From: Mauremys mutica | Lineage: Eukaryota; Chordata; Testudines; Geoemydidae | DNA length: 64,000 nt | Assembly (NCBI RefSeq): GCF_020497125.1 | Contig: NC_059080.1 | Location: forward strand, 70,538,618 to 70,602,617 | Reading direction: 5' to 3' | Shown here: in pieces, positions 63,061-64,000 of the stretch | Layout of the letters: each line of letters begins with the position of its first letter | Position numbering within the stretch: position 1 is the stretch's first letter | Notes under the pieces: model-generated | The model's database searches: none | Seen by the model: the letters and a program-made list of their open reading frames with translations, nothing else | Told to the model about the DNA's origin: nothing | Made by a program: the position numbers and the translations under genes

Positions 63061-64000
63061 TGAGAAATAATATTTTGGAACCCCCGTAAGTCATTTCTCT
63101 ACTGTTTTATGATATCCAAATATGTACAGTAAAAGTGATATATGTTATGATGAGTCAGCCACATTTAGACCACACACACATACATATTTTTGTTTATACT
63201 TATTCATGGTAAGTGTATCACATAACAAAATACAGAAATTCAGATCTGGCAGCACTTCAGTATATACTCTCTTGGATACAGTGTCCACATGTTGGACCAA
63301 AACTTGTCTACAGTGGGACAAAAATCAGAATGTGTAATAGATCATTTTCTTGAAAGATACACAGAAGGCAGTTAGGTTAAGTCTGCTTTTGCACTGTGGC
63401 TAGCTGTGGGGTGTAAATTATACTCCCTGAAGCACACTAAAGAAAATAAGTCTCTGTCTAGAGTTAATAGATATACTGTGGATTAGGTAACAAATGTTCT
63501 CATATAAATCAACCCACTGAATATCTAGATCTTCAGCTGGGATTTCCTTTCATTTGTTAGTCCTGCTGGCAGCCATTCCCAATGACAAAGCTCATAAATA
63601 AGATAGAGGTGGACACACACATTTGAGGTGTTTTGTAATGATGAATTAATTCACCTTGCTATTTTCTTTATAAAAGTGGTTTATGCTAAATTACATTCCA
63701 GATTTGATAATATTAGAACAAAGCTATACTAGAAAATATAAACTGCTGTGTGCAGATATCAAATGATTCTAGTACAGAAATCTTTTATTACCAGTAACTC
63801 ATTCATCTATTTTGTAAGACTTATTTTCTTTAGGTGAAATTGTTATATAGCAGTGATGCCACGTAGGAAAGTGAAAATACTTTAATTTGTTGGATCTAGT
63901 CATTTTCAGTTTTGCATATGGATACTATTGGCTTGCTTGGATACCATTTTATATTATGGTGTCTGTAGGGAACATTAGGTTCTATATTAAATTCAGTTTG

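Larger units (their letters stand above)
60321..64000 (-). other. 5' intron of COL4A4 to window edge
   Basis: At least 3680 bases of intron upstream of w1 with no collagen exon seen. Contains a GC-rich repeat block (61597-62600) and a Harbinger-type MITE (62807-63060). 63064-64000 holds nothing recognised. Confidence 0.75.

Overview
The window is part of a vertebrate nuclear genome, most likely a cryptodiran turtle. It carries the 3' two thirds of one gene, COL4A4 (collagen type IV alpha-4 chain), on the minus strand. The gene is embedded in introns full of CR1 LINEs, hAT, Harbinger and mariner DNA transposons and an LTR-like insertion. The turtle assignment rests on a tRNA-derived SINE with a CR1-like tail (57091-57266, the tortoise polIII/SINE type), several CR1 3' ends with the ATTCTATGA-type tail, and the overall repeat mix. 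It is an inference, not a proof.

COL4A4: I placed 25 coding exons (w1 to w25 in transcript order) between 60320 and 5802. Each has AG/GT borders, and their phases join without a break: 3429 coding bases, 1142 residues plus stop. Most exons start and end inside a glycine codon (phase 1), as is usual in basement-membrane collagen genes. w1 to w22 and the start of w23 encode Gly-X-Y repeat with many short interruptions. The rest of w23, w24 and w25 encode a complete NC1 domain with 12 cysteines. The NC1 wording ([46 protein letters not shown]) matches alpha-4 rather than alpha-1, -2, -3, -5 or -6. The 5' exons lie beyond the right edge. In other vertebrates COL4A3 sits head-to-head with COL4A4, so it should lie further right. 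No other host gene was recognised.

Layout: 1-5800 is 3' UTR/downstream sequence with a CR1 piece and a retroposon that carries a nested hAT with a minisatellite. 5802-9816 holds the NC1 exons. 10414-15397 is a foldback hAT invaded by a decayed Harbinger element. 15501-33959 holds exons w22 to w13 with several MITEs. 35390-40036 is a full-length Harbinger element with two convergent, apparently intact genes: a spliced Myb/SANT-like protein and a 427-residue DDE transposase. 41667-60320 holds exons w12 to w1 with hAT, mariner, CR1 and LTR insertions. 60321-64000 is 5' intron with a GC-rich repeat block and a Harbinger-type MITE.

The most notable item is the apparently intact, two-gene Harbinger element with a clean 3-bp target duplication, accompanied by two MITEs and one decayed relative with related ends. 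No bacterial-type system, CRISPR array or functional RNA gene was seen.
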